DNA from: Methyloversatilis sp.
GTDB taxonomy: Bacteria > Pseudomonadota > Gammaproteobacteria > Burkholderiales > Rhodocyclaceae
Assembly: GCA_017984755.1 (NCBI GenBank)
Contig: JAGNYW010000002.1
Location: 98,251-162,250 of the forward strand
Length of the DNA: 64,000 nt
Direction: 5' to 3'
The position numbers and the translations under genes are program-made. This document shows, in pieces, positions 1 to 8,629 of the stretch. The notes beneath the pieces were generated by a model. The model did no database searches, was not told the origin of the DNA, and saw only the letters and a list, made by a program, of their open reading frames with translations. How positions within the stretch are numbered: the first letter of the stretch is position 1; every line of letters starts with the position of its first letter.

Positions 1-2241
1 TTCGGCGTGCTCGTCCACGGCGTCGTCCTGATCATCTTCAACTGGCTGCCCGCGGCCTTCGCAGCGCGCATCTACGACGAACTCGCGCTGACCTACGTGC
101 TGACGCTGGCGCCAGCCACTGCGCTGCTCGGCCTGCTGCTGCAGGATCTGGAACGTCGCACCGAAACCGAACGCGCCCTCGTGACGAGCGAAGCGCGCAT
201 GCATGCGATCACCGAAGCGATCCCCGATGTCCTGATGGTGCTCGACGAGGACGGTCGCTACCTCAAGGTCCGCGCCCCCGAAGCAGGGCTGCTGGCAGCG
301 GGCATCGACGAATTGAAGGGGCGCCTGATGGGCGATGTGCTGCCGGCGGACAAGGCAGCGCTGTTTCTCGACTTCATTCAGGCAACGCTCGCTTCGCAGA
401 CAGCGCAGGTGCTGGAGTACGAACTGGACACCATCACCGGCACCCGCACCTTCGAAGCACGCGCCCGCGCGCTCGACGCGCTGTACGACGGCCGACGCGC
501 CGTCGTGCTGCTGACACGCGACATCACGGAGCGGGTGCGACTGGAGCAGGAGCAGCGGATCGCAGCCATCGCCTTCGAGTCGCAGCAGGGCATGATGATC
601 ACCGATGCCCGCAGCGTCATTCTTCGCGTCAACAAGGCCTTCACCGAGATTACGGGTTATGCGCCGGAAGAGGCCATCGGGCACAAGACGAGCATGCTGT
701 CCTCAGGGCATCACGACGCAGCCTTCTACCAGGCGATGTGGGCGTCGCTGGCCAGAGACGGCGTGTGGGAGGGCGAAATCTGGAACCGGCGCCGCAACGG
801 TGAAGTTTTCCCCGAGCGCCTGTCGGTGAGCGCCGTACGCAGCACCCGCGGTGAAGTGACCCACTACGTTGCAGCCTTCATGGACATCACGCACAGCAAG
901 GCCGCGGAAGACGAAATCCGCCGCCTTGCCTTCTACGACGCGCTGACCGGACTGCCCAACCGGCGCCTGATGTCCGACCGCCTGAACCAGGCCATGGCAG
1001 CCAGCGCGCGCAGCGGTCAGCATGGCGCGCTCATGTTCATCGACCTCGATGACTTCAAGAACGTGAACGATCTGCTGGGTCATCACAACGGCGACCTGCT
1101 GCTGCAGAAGGCCGGCGCCCGGCTGCGCGACATCGTGCGCGAAACCGATACCGTGGCGCGCTTCGGCGGCGACGAATTCGTCGTGCTGCTCGCCTGCCTT
1201 TCCGAGACGGCGGACGAAGCTGCGCAACAGGCGGAACGCATCGCGGAAGCCATGCTGGCCGCGCTCAGCCGCCCCTACATGCTTGATGGTCACGTACGGC
1301 AGAACAGCGCCAGCATCGGCGTTGCGATGTTCAAGGGCACGGATCATTCGCTCGATGAAATGATGCGACGCGCCGATCTGTCGATGTATGAATCGAAGCA
1401 GCTGGGCAAGAACCGCGTGCGCTTCTTCGACCCGGTGATGCGGGAGACCGTGACCGCGCGCCTGCGCATGGAAGACGAAATCCGCAGTGCGCTGGCGGCG
1501 CGGCAGTTCGACGTGTTCTATCAGCCGCAGTGCGAAGAGGGCCATGGCATCGTGTCGGCGGAAGCGCTGCTGCGCTGGCGTCACCACACCAAAGGCTACA
1601 TTCCGCCGGTCGAATTCATCCCGGTGGCCGAACGTGCGGGGCTCATGCCAGCCCTTGGGCGCTATGTCATGCGCGAAGCGCTGGACGAACAGGCCCGCTG
1701 GGCGCGCGATCCTGTCACAGCCCACCTTACCGTCGCGATCAACATCAGCGCTGCCCAGCTCTATCAGCCCGACTTCACCGGCGAAGTACTGGAATCCATC
1801 ACTCGCAGCGGTGCCGATCCGCACCGGGTGGTGCTGGAACTGACCGAGTCCATCCTGCTCGACGACATGCATGGCGCGATCGCCATCCTGGAAAAGCTGC
1901 GCGAACACGGCATCCGCTTTTCGATCGACGACTTCGGCACCGGCTATTCCTCGCTCGGCTACCTGCAGAGCCTGCCGATCAACGAACTGAAGATCGATCG
2001 GTCCTTCGTGCGGGAGCTGCCGCAGAGCGCGAACAGTCTGGCCATCGTGAAGACCATCGTTGCACTGGCTTCGGCACTCGACATGAAGGTGATCGCGGAA
2101 GGCGTTGAGTCGGAAAGCCAGCGTGCCGTTCTGTTCGAAAACGGATGCCGCCATTTCCAGGGCTATCTGTTCGCACGGCCGCTGCCGGCCGACGAATTCA
2201 GCGCCCTGGTCCATCGCCGGCACCCTGCACAGGGCGAATGA
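1..2241 (+). CDS. PAS-PAS-GGDEF-EAL c-di-GMP turnover protein (5' partial)
   Basis: The reading frame is open through the left window edge, so the true start lies upstream; about 745 residues are visible. Visible order, numbering from the GTG at 7: a short hydrophobic N-terminal stretch, two PAS-like domains (about 60-175 and 185-300), a GGDEF domain with an intact RFGGDEF at about 384, and an EAL domain with EALLRW at about 519, an ELTES motif and DDFGTG. An RxxD inhibitory site (RETD) sits five residues before GGDEF. Both catalytic signatures look intact, so the protein could both make and hydrolyse c-di-GMP; which activity dominates cannot be read from sequence. The hydrophobic start suggests a membrane-anchored sensor whose full sensory part lies outside the window. 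It matters here because a c-di-GMP riboswitch occurs at about 52.4-52.5 kb. Confidence 0.93.
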   Translation, partial: FGVLVHGVVLIIFNWLPAAFAARIYDELALTYVLTLAPATALLGLLLQDLERRTETERALVTSEARMHAITEAIPDVLMVLDEDGRYLKVRAPEAGLLAAGIDELKGRLMGDVLPADKAALFLDFIQATLASQTAQVLEYELDTITGTRTFEARARALDALYDGRRAVVLLTRDITERVRLEQEQRIAAIAFESQQGMMITDARSVILRVNKAFTEITGYAPEEAIGHKTSMLSSGHHDAAFYQAMWASLARDGVWEGEIWNRRRNGEVFPERLSVSAVRSTRGEVTHYVAAFMDITHSKAAEDEIRRLAFYDALTGLPNRRLMSDRLNQAMAASARSGQHGALMFIDLDDFKNVNDLLGHHNGDLLLQKAGARLRDIVRETDTVARFGGDEFVVLLACLSETADEAAQQAERIAEAMLAALSRPYMLDGHVRQNSASIGVAMFKGTDHSLDEMMRRADLSMYESKQLGKNRVRFFDPVMRETVTARLRMEDEIRSALAARQFDVFYQPQCEEGHGIVSAEALLRWRHHTKGYIPPVEFIPVAERAGLMPALGRYVMREALDEQARWARDPVTAHLTVAINISAAQLYQPDFTGEVLESITRSGADPHRVVLELTESILLDDMHGAIAILEKLREHGIRFSIDDFGTGYSSLGYLQSLPINELKIDRSFVRELPQSANSLAIVKTIVALASALDMKVIAEGVESESQRAVLFENGCRHFQGYLFARPLPADEFSALVHRRHPAQGE

Positions 2242-2437
2242 TCCGCGGCTGTCCGCTTGTTCTGGTGGCAGATCGGTTCGCCGTCATCGTCCTTGCGGAA
2301 AATCAATGCCGACACGACCGGGACGGCGAACGCTGTCATGATCGAACCCGATATGTCCGGCGCGGTTCGCGGGGCGCCGTTCCGGATTGCCTGCGATGGC
2401 CGCATCACCGCCCGAAAACCTGAAACCGGAGTCCGAA

Positions 2438-3256
2438 ATGACTGAAACGCTGAGCTTTGACTTCAACCAGTTCCTGACCCACTACCTGATTCCACTGGGC
2501 TGGAAACTGGTCGGCGCCATCGTGCTGTGGATAGTCGGAGGCTGGGTGATCAACTTCATCGGCAACCTGTCGCACCGCGGCATGACCCGGTCGAAGGTCG
2601 AACCGACGCTGATCCGCTACATCGAGGCGACGTTGCGCATCGCCATGCGCATCGTTCTGGTGATCGTCATCCTCGGCGTGTGCGGCATCGAAACGACCAG
2701 CTTCGCCGCCCTGCTGGCCGCTGCAGGCATTGCCATCGGGGCTGCGTGGAGCGGCCTGCTCGCCAACTTCGCTGCGGGCGCCTTCCTGATCATCCTGCGA
2801 CCATTCAAGGTGGGCGACTTCGTATCGGGTGCCGGCATCACCGGCACCGTGAAGGAGATCGGCCTGTTCGCCACCACCATCGACCAGCCGGACAACGTGC
2901 GCACCACGGTCGGCAACAACAAGCTGTTCTCGGACAACATCGTCAATTACACGTCGAACCCGTTCCGCCGCGTCGACCTGCAGGCGCAGCTGGCGCACAG
3001 CGTCGACCCGCGGCAGGCGATGGATGCCATCCGCGCACGCGTCGCACAGGTTCCCAACGTGCTGGCCGATCCGGCGCCGGACGTGGAAATTCTCGAATTC
3101 AACGCAGCCGGCACCCGACTTGCGGTACGCCCTTACTGCAGCAACGACCACTACTGGCAGGTGTATTTCGACACCAACAAGGCGCTGGCCGAAGTCGGCG
3201 CCGCCAGCGGATGGCCGATTCCGGCGCCGCATCAGGTGCTGCGCCAGCCGGGCTGA
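2438..3256 (+). CDS. MscS-family small-conductance mechanosensitive channel
   Basis: A 272-residue inner-membrane protein with three hydrophobic segments in the first 130 residues, followed by the MscS pore/beta region (the GIAIGAAWSGLLANFAAG stretch corresponds to the Gly/Ala-rich pore helix TM3) and a soluble beta/alpha part. The family forms heptameric channels that open on membrane tension and release solutes on hypo-osmotic shock. The ATG at 2438 follows a GGAG at about 2428-2431; an in-frame ATG at 2387 would add 17 non-conserved residues. Length and architecture match short MscS homologues. It stands alone, 196 bp after the GGDEF-EAL gene. Confidence 0.93.
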   Translation: MTETLSFDFNQFLTHYLIPLGWKLVGAIVLWIVGGWVINFIGNLSHRGMTRSKVEPTLIRYIEATLRIAMRIVLVIVILGVCGIETTSFAALLAAAGIAIGAAWSGLLANFAAGAFLIILRPFKVGDFVSGAGITGTVKEIGLFATTIDQPDNVRTTVGNNKLFSDNIVNYTSNPFRRVDLQAQLAHSVDPRQAMDAIRARVAQVPNVLADPAPDVEILEFNAAGTRLAVRPYCSNDHYWQVYFDTNKALAEVGAASGWPIPAPHQVLRQPG

Positions 3257-3343
3257 CACGGGGCACCCTGCGCCACGGCGTACGAGCGGTCGCCAACGTG
3301 CAGCAGCCCGTCATCGTACTGATGGACGTCGACGCGCCGACGA

Positions 3344-5089
3344 TCACTCGTCGATGAACTGCAACCTCGCGAGCTTCGCATAGAGGCCGTCCCGGGCCAG
3401 CAGCGCTGCATGCGTGCCGGTCTCGACCGGACGCCCGTGGTCGAGCACGACGATGCGGTCGGCGCGCTGCACGGTGGCCAGACGGTGCGCGACCACCAGC
3501 GTGGTGCGGCTGGCCATCAGCGGCGCCAGCGCGGCCTGCACCATGCGTTCGCTCTCGGCGTCCAGCGCCGAAGTGGCCTCATCCAGCAGCAGGATGGGCC
3601 GGTCGGCCAGGATGGCGCGTGCGATGGCGATGCGCTGACGCTGGCCGCCCGAGAGGCGCACTCCGCGCTCGCCGAGCGGGCTGTCGTAGCCGCCGGGGAG
3701 TGCGCGGATGAAGGCGTCGGCAAAGGCCGCCTCGCAGGCTGCGCGCACTTGCTCATTGCTGGCCTCCGGGCGCGCGTAGCGCACGTTGTCGGCCACGCTG
3801 GCGGCGAAGATGACGGCCTCCTGCGGCACCAGCGCGATGCGCCCGCGCACGTCTGCCGGATCGGCCTCGGTCAGCGGCACGCCGTCGATCGCGACCACGC
3901 CGGACTGCGGATCGTAGAAGCGCAGCAGCAACTGGAACAGCGTCGACTTGCCTGCTCCCGACGGTCCCACCAGCGCAACCGTCTCGCCGGCGCGTACGTC
4001 GATGCTGAAACCGTCGAGCGCCGGAATGTCCGGCCGGCTCGGATAGCAGAAGCGCACATCGCGGAACGCGATGTCGCCGCGCGCCGGCTGCGGCAACGCA
4101 CGCGGCGACGGCGGCGCGGTGATGTCCGGCTGGGTGTCGAGCAGTTCGATCAGGCGCTCGGTGGCGCCGGCGGCGCGCTGCAGCTCACCCCACACCTCGG
4201 ACAGCGCTCCGACCGAACTGGCCACCATGGCGGCGTAGAACACGAAGGCAGACAACTCGCCGGCGGTCAGGCGACCTTGCAGCACGTCATGGCCGCCGAC
4301 CCACAGGATGACGGCAACCGAACCGAACACCAGCAGGATGACCATCACCACCATCAGCGCCGAATGACGGTAGCGCCTCACACCGGTGTCGAAGCTGCGC
4401 TCGACCAGCTCGGTGAAGTGATCGCGGTCGGCCGCCTCGTGACCGCAGGCCTGAACGATGCGGATGGCGTGCACGCTCTCGTCCACGTGAGTGCCCAGAT
4501 CGGCCACCCGGGCCTGCCGTTCGCGCGAAAGCGCGCGCACGCGGCGCCCGAAGATGACGATGGGCGCCACCACCAGCGGCACGCCGGCCAGTACCAGCAG
4601 GGTCAGCCGGCCGCTGGTCAGCGCCAGCATGACCAGCCCGCCGACCAGCAGCAGCGTGTTGCGCAGTGCGATCGACAGTGTCGAACCGACCACATTCTCG
4701 ATCTGCGCGGTGTCGTTGGTCAGCCGCGAAATGACCTCGCCGGTACGTCCGGCCTCGAAAAAGGACGGCGGCAGCGTGAGCAGGTGCGCGTACACCCGGG
4801 TGCGCAGGTCGGCCGAAACCCGCTCACCCAGCCATGACACATTGTAGAAACGCAGCCAGGTCGCACCGGCCAGCACCACCACCAGCGCCAGAGAACCGCC
4901 CAGCGCGCGGTCCAGCCACCGAGGGTCACCCGCCGCGAATCCCTGGTCGATGACGCTGCGCAAACCCTGTCCGAGCGCCAGTGCGGCACTGGCTGCAACG
5001 ACCAGCCCGATGGCCGCCAGCAGCAGCCGGCCACGGTGCGGCTTCACCATTTCGAACATCACTTGCCGTGCACGCTGAACTTCAGTCAC
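3344..5089 (-). CDS. MsbA-like ABC exporter (fused TMD-NBD)
   Basis: A 581-residue half-transporter: six-helix exporter transmembrane domain in the first ~310 residues, then an ATPase domain with Walker A GPSGAGKST, signature LSGGQRQR and Walker B LLLDEATSALD followed by the H-loop (VVAHRL). Such proteins homodimerise to export lipids, lipid A or drugs; the substrate cannot be told from sequence, so no symbol is given. The start chosen is the GTG at 5089 because AAGGAG lies about eight bases upstream; the longer ATG start at 5113 would include that Shine-Dalgarno inside the coding region. It runs divergently from tRNA-Leu, whose promoter must share the short intergenic interval. Confidence 0.9.
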   Translation of the reverse strand: MTEVQRARQVMFEMVKPHRGRLLLAAIGLVVAASAALALGQGLRSVIDQGFAAGDPRWLDRALGGSLALVVVLAGATWLRFYNVSWLGERVSADLRTRVYAHLLTLPPSFFEAGRTGEVISRLTNDTAQIENVVGSTLSIALRNTLLLVGGLVMLALTSGRLTLLVLAGVPLVVAPIVIFGRRVRALSRERQARVADLGTHVDESVHAIRIVQACGHEAADRDHFTELVERSFDTGVRRYRHSALMVVMVILLVFGSVAVILWVGGHDVLQGRLTAGELSAFVFYAAMVASSVGALSEVWGELQRAAGATERLIELLDTQPDITAPPSPRALPQPARGDIAFRDVRFCYPSRPDIPALDGFSIDVRAGETVALVGPSGAGKSTLFQLLLRFYDPQSGVVAIDGVPLTEADPADVRGRIALVPQEAVIFAASVADNVRYARPEASNEQVRAACEAAFADAFIRALPGGYDSPLGERGVRLSGGQRQRIAIARAILADRPILLLDEATSALDAESERMVQAALAPLMASRTTLVVAHRLATVQRADRIVVLDHGRPVETGTHAALLARDGLYAKLARLQFIDE

Positions 5090-5145
5090 ACAGATCACTC
5101 CTTGTTCCCGCAAATTTGTTGTATATTCCGGCCCCTATCCGAAGT

Positions 5146-5230
5146 GCGCGGGTGGCGAAATTGGTAGACGCGCTGTCTTGAGGGGGCAGTGCCGCAAGGC
5201 GTGAGAGTTCGAGTCTCTCTCCGCGCACCA
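5146..5230 (+). tRNA. tRNA-Leu(GAG)
   Basis: An 85-nt class II tRNA. The acceptor arm GCGCGGG pairs with TCCGCGC (closing G-T), the anticodon loop TTGAGGG gives GAG, a long variable arm is present (GGGGCAGTGCCGCAAGGCGT), the T loop is GTTCGAGTC-like, and CCA is encoded. A TATATT-like -10 lies at about 5122-5127. Confidence 0.95.
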
Positions 5231-5562
5231 CATCCTTCAGTATCCCGGGTGCAGCATCTCCCTCCGGCACCACCGGGATACGCAGAAGTTCCAGCTCGGA
5301 ATTTCCTTTCTCCATCGTCCCCGGCAGCCTGACCTGGGATTCTGCGTCACCCCTATCTGCATGCAGCAACCCGTCGAGCTTCGTCGCGGCTGCCAACCTC
5401 CTGTTCGGAACCGATCGGCCACGGCCGACGCATGTTGCAGCGCACCGAACGTATTGTGCGGCCTTTGCTACCATCCGCCTCGCGGTTCCAGGCACGTCAC
5501 AACACAATAAGAATTCCCGACCATGCTGCGGGAATCCGAACGGGTCGGATGAGGAGAGACAG
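5231..5562. other. Gene-free interval with a hairpin downstream of tRNA-Leu
   Basis: No convincing gene is seen in these 332 bases. Near the tRNA end there is an inverted repeat with 9-bp perfect arms, GTATCCCGG (5240-5248) and CCGGGATAC (5273-5281), with a 24-base loop and no T-run. The only other element recognised is the GAGGAGAG Shine-Dalgarno just before the gene at 5563. Confidence 0.6.
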
Positions 5563-6285
5563 ATGGCGTTGGACAAGGCCCTTCTGGGCCGCTTGCTGCA
5601 GCTCAACGAACCATGGACGGTACGCGACTTCCGGTTCGATCCGGATGCCCGCCGGCTGGACGCATGGATCGGCGTCGAAGCCCCGCGCGGCTGGTTCGGG
5701 CGCATGCGCCGCTTGCCCGCAGAAGGGCCGGAACGCGTGTGGCGACACATCGACCTGGCCGGCTGGCGTTGCCATGTTCACGTTCAGGCACCGCTGGGCG
5801 CCGATCTGAGCGCGCTGCCCTGGGCCGGCATGGCGGACATGCCCTTCTCGCAGGCGTTGTCCAAGCAGGTGTTCTCGCTGTTCAACGAAGGTGTGCCGCT
5901 GAACGGCATCTGCACCATCACGGGCATCCCGCTGCAGGAACTGTGGAAATTCAAGTTCTCGCTCGACCAGGGCAGGACGGCGATGGCCGATCCGGCCAGG
6001 CCGGCCATCGCGCCGGACGCAGGTGCGACCGACGCACCCGCGGAGGCCGACAGCGGAGATATTCCCGACGTGAGTGACCCGGTCTGGCTGAAACTGATCG
6101 AAGGGCAGGTCGATCTCGACATCCGGGCACTCAGCCTGAAGCTGCTGATGACGCGACTGCGCAGTCAGCTCGAGGTGATTACCGATGACGAAGTGCGCAT
6201 GCTGAAGCTGCGCGAACTGCATCGCTACTTCGTCAAGAACGCCCGCATGCTCGGACATGAACTGTCCCAGCTGCGTACGTACTGA
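5563..6285 (+). CDS. Conserved protein with ISL3-transposase-like N-terminal region
   Basis: A 240-residue protein with a strong Shine-Dalgarno (GAGGAG) before the ATG. I do not recognise a named function. Residues ~15-125 read like the N-terminus of ISL3-family transposases: WTVRDFRFDPDARRLDAWI, then ERVWRHIDLAGWRCHVHV, then a helix-turn-helix-like stretch (FNEGVPLNGICTITGI followed by LWKFKF). The cysteine pairs that form the zinc knuckle in active ISL3 proteins are missing, and the DDE catalytic domain is absent: instead there is a charged linker rich in Ala/Asp and a helical C-terminus. A domesticated DNA-binding remnant is my inference. The next gene follows after 16 bases, suggesting co-transcription. 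Confidence 0.6.
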   Translation: MALDKALLGRLLQLNEPWTVRDFRFDPDARRLDAWIGVEAPRGWFGRMRRLPAEGPERVWRHIDLAGWRCHVHVQAPLGADLSALPWAGMADMPFSQALSKQVFSLFNEGVPLNGICTITGIPLQELWKFKFSLDQGRTAMADPARPAIAPDAGATDAPAEADSGDIPDVSDPVWLKLIEGQVDLDIRALSLKLLMTRLRSQLEVITDDEVRMLKLRELHRYFVKNARMLGHELSQLRTY

Positions 6286-6301
6286 ACAGACCGCACACAC
6301 C

Positions 6302-7321
6302 ATGACAAGCCAGAGCAAGCCGGAACTGAGCGGAAAGATGATGGGGCTGTCGGAAGCGACGGCACTGATCCGCAGCGGTGGCTACTACAGCATCGCCGGC
6401 GACGAAGGGCTGCTGCGCGAACTTCCGCGCGGCCACTGGATCGGCGGCACCATCCCCTACTTCATGGGCCAGGATGGGGGCATCACGACCCGCAACCAGC
6501 TTTACGTATCGCAGATACCGGTCAGCAGCGGTGTACCGTCGATGCGCTTCTACGATCAGATCAGCCTGGAACGCGTATGCGCCGATGCGCCCGAGAACGG
6601 CTTTTCGATCATCGTCATTCCGGCCTTCTCGGCCGTGCATTCGCTGTTCGCGCGCAACGCGCCGGGCTACGAAGACATGTATCTCAAACCGCTGATCGGC
6701 TGGATCTCGGGCATCCACCTCGAGGATCTGGGGCGGGCCAGTCCGCTCGCGGTCAATGGCGAAACGCTGGAGTTCGAGCCTGATCGCGCGCTGGTCATGC
6801 ACGTGCCGCTGCCGGCCGACAAGTACGCCCACATCGACATCATCAATCTCTTCGTTCCGGGCCAGGGCGACCGCATACGCTTCCCGGCGAAGGGATTTTC
6901 GGTGAGCGAGTGCAGGATCAACGGTGAACCGACCAATTTCGCGCGCTACGTCATCTCGAACGCGATCGACACGCGGCTGCCGCTGGTGGCGGACTACAGC
7001 GGCGCCATGATCAACGTCAGCATCAAGGCCGTCGATCTGGGCAAGGGTGTCGTCGATTTCTACGCCCCGGTCTTCGATGACGTGGAGTACCGCTTCGCCG
7101 CACCGGTGACCGATTACGTGAGCGCCTTCCAGCAGGCGCTGCAGGCGCGCGACGGCACGCAGTCAGGGCCGGTCGGTTTCAGCTGCAACTGCGTGCTCAA
7201 CTATCTCTACAGCGAACTCGAAGGCAAGCACGTGCCGTCTCTGCTCGGGCCCATGACCTACGGCGAAGTGGCCTATCAGCTGCTGAATCAGACGCTGGTG
7301 TATCTGACGATCGAAGGCTGA
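6302..7321 (+). CDS. Conserved cytoplasmic protein, possibly FIST-related
   Basis: A 339-residue protein without signal peptide or membrane segments. I do not recognise it with certainty. The C-terminus (CNCVLNYLYSELEGK, then YGEVAYQLLNQTLVYL) loosely resembles the end of FIST_C domains, where a GEI...NQT pattern is common, so a ligand-binding sensor-like fold is possible. An N-terminal segment with GGYYSIAGDEGLLRELPRGHWIGG may correspond to a FIST_N-like part. The ATG at 6302 was preferred over 6257, which would overlap the preceding gene. It is followed by a stem-loop and probably forms a two-gene unit with the ISL3-like protein. Confidence 0.55.
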   Translation: MTSQSKPELSGKMMGLSEATALIRSGGYYSIAGDEGLLRELPRGHWIGGTIPYFMGQDGGITTRNQLYVSQIPVSSGVPSMRFYDQISLERVCADAPENGFSIIVIPAFSAVHSLFARNAPGYEDMYLKPLIGWISGIHLEDLGRASPLAVNGETLEFEPDRALVMHVPLPADKYAHIDIINLFVPGQGDRIRFPAKGFSVSECRINGEPTNFARYVISNAIDTRLPLVADYSGAMINVSIKAVDLGKGVVDFYAPVFDDVEYRFAAPVTDYVSAFQQALQARDGTQSGPVGFSCNCVLNYLYSELEGKHVPSLLGPMTYGEVAYQLLNQTLVYLTIEG

Positions 7322-7361
7322 TCCCCTCCTCCGGACACGGTTCCGGCGGAAGGGATCAGCC
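7316..7361 (+). terminator. Stem-loop at the end of the two-gene unit
   Basis: Perfect 10-bp arms GGCTGATCCC (7316-7325) and GGGATCAGCC (7352-7361) overlap the stop codon region of the preceding gene; the loop itself contains a smaller CCGGA/TTCCGG hairpin. No T-run follows, so it may be an mRNA 3' end stabiliser or a weak terminator. Confidence 0.45.
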
Positions 7362-7417
7362 TCCGGTTCCGCGCATGGCGTAGCATGAAGTCCTGCCCGC
7401 AGACCGAAAGATCCCGC

Positions 7418-8470
7418 ATGACCGATACCAATACCCAGACCCGCCGGCTCGCGCTGGTCATCGACGCGGACAATGCACAGCCTTCGCTGATCCAGCCGGT
7501 GCTGCTCGCTGCCGCCTCACGCGGGCGGGTCACCGTGCGCCGCATCTACGGCGACTGGACCTCGCCCAACATGGCCAGCTGGAAGGCGCACCTGCTCGAT
7601 CACTCGATCCGGCCGCTCCAGCAGTTCCGCATCGTCGGCGGCAAGAACGCCACCGACAGCGCCATGATCATCGATGCGATGGACCTGCTTCACTCCGGCC
7701 TGGTCGACGGCTTCTGCATCGTGTCGAGCGACTCCGACTTCACGTCGCTGGCGCGACGCATTCAGGAAAGCGGCCTGTTCGTGATGGGTGTCGGCCGTCG
7801 CACCACACCCCTGGCCTTCCAGCGCGCGTGCGAGGAATTCGTGTTCACCGACGACATGCACGCCACGCCGGCTTCGAAGCCGGCCGCAGCGCAGCGCCGG
7901 CGCCCTGCTGCGACCGCTGCCGCGGCTGCAGCGCCTGTACGGCCCCCGGAACCGCCGCGTCGCGCGCGCACCAGTCAGCCGGACGCACAGATACTCGAAC
8001 TGCTGGCGCAGGGCATCCGCTCGGCCACCGATGAGGAAACCGGCTGGGCCGGCATCGGCCGCGTCGGTCAGATCGTGCGCCAGTACGAACCCGGCTTCAG
8101 CAACAAGGACTACGGCCACGCCACGCTGTCCGGCCTGCTGGAAAGCCAGCCCGCCCTGTTCCGGCTGCGCAAGGGTGACACCGGGCAGGCACAGGTGCAG
8201 CTGATCGAAAGACCGGTCGACGCTGCGGCGGAAGCGCCATCCGGAAATGCCTCCGGCGCACCGGTCAAGCCGCGCCGCAGCAGGCAGCCACGCAAACAGC
8301 TGGTCGCCGACACCGCGGCTGCCGCACCGGCTGCGGAGACTGCCACGGCACAGCTCACACCGCCTCCCGCGAGTACGCCAGCCCAGGAAGGGGGCGACGG
8401 CAAGCCCGAAAAAACCCGGGCACCCCGCCGCAGTCGTGCCCGCAAACCGCAGATTCCGGCAGGAGAGTGA
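7418..8470 (+). CDS. NYN-domain (PIN-like) RNase with C-terminal OST-HTH/LOTUS domain
   Basis: A 350-residue protein. Residues ~8-140 form an NYN/LabA-like nuclease domain: VIDADNAQPS, GGKNATDSAMIIDAMDL and CIVSSDSDFTSLARRIQE supply the acidic residues typical of this PIN-like fold. After an Ala/Arg-rich linker, residues ~190-270 read as an OST-HTH/LOTUS domain, a presumed RNA-binding module. The C-terminal 80 residues are low-complexity, Ala/Pro/Arg-rich and basic. The combination suggests an RNA-processing or RNA-silencing enzyme; the substrate is unknown. The start at 7418 was chosen because the NYN strand begins just after it; the in-frame ATG at 7385 would add 11 residues. Confidence 0.88.
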   Translation: MTDTNTQTRRLALVIDADNAQPSLIQPVLLAAASRGRVTVRRIYGDWTSPNMASWKAHLLDHSIRPLQQFRIVGGKNATDSAMIIDAMDLLHSGLVDGFCIVSSDSDFTSLARRIQESGLFVMGVGRRTTPLAFQRACEEFVFTDDMHATPASKPAAAQRRRPAATAAAAAAPVRPPEPPRRARTSQPDAQILELLAQGIRSATDEETGWAGIGRVGQIVRQYEPGFSNKDYGHATLSGLLESQPALFRLRKGDTGQAQVQLIERPVDAAAEAPSGNASGAPVKPRRSRQPRKQLVADTAAAAPAAETATAQLTPPPASTPAQEGGDGKPEKTRAPRRSRARKPQIPAGE

Positions 8471-8605
8471 CGCCCTCGGGCGCGCCAGACTTTCAGGCGC
8501 GCACCGCTGATCACAAGGCGCTTCCTTGTGCGATCCGGCAGCATGCCGGGCTTCCGCTTCTCGATCAGTCGATCGCTCCCGCAGGAACCGCACGGGCGGT
8601 TTGGA

Positions 8606-8628
8606 CATCGCGCCGGAGGGGCGCGATG
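8606..8628 (-). terminator. Hairpin just after the SpecificRecomb gene
   Basis: CATCGCGCC (8606-8614) pairs with GGCGCGATG (8620-8628) across a 5-base loop, one base beyond the stop codon of the minus-strand gene. There is no T-run on the minus strand, so termination efficiency is uncertain. Confidence 0.4.
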
Positions 8629-8629
8629 T

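Noticed and set aside
703-2223. Long antisense open frame opposite the GGDEF-EAL gene
   Set aside because: High-GC shadow: the plus-strand frame has complete GGDEF and EAL motifs; the antisense translation is His/Arg/Gln-rich with no family.
5240-5281. Hairpin after tRNA-Leu as a rho-independent terminator
   Set aside because: Arms are perfect but the loop is 24 bases and there is no T-run, so it is kept only as a noted hairpin.
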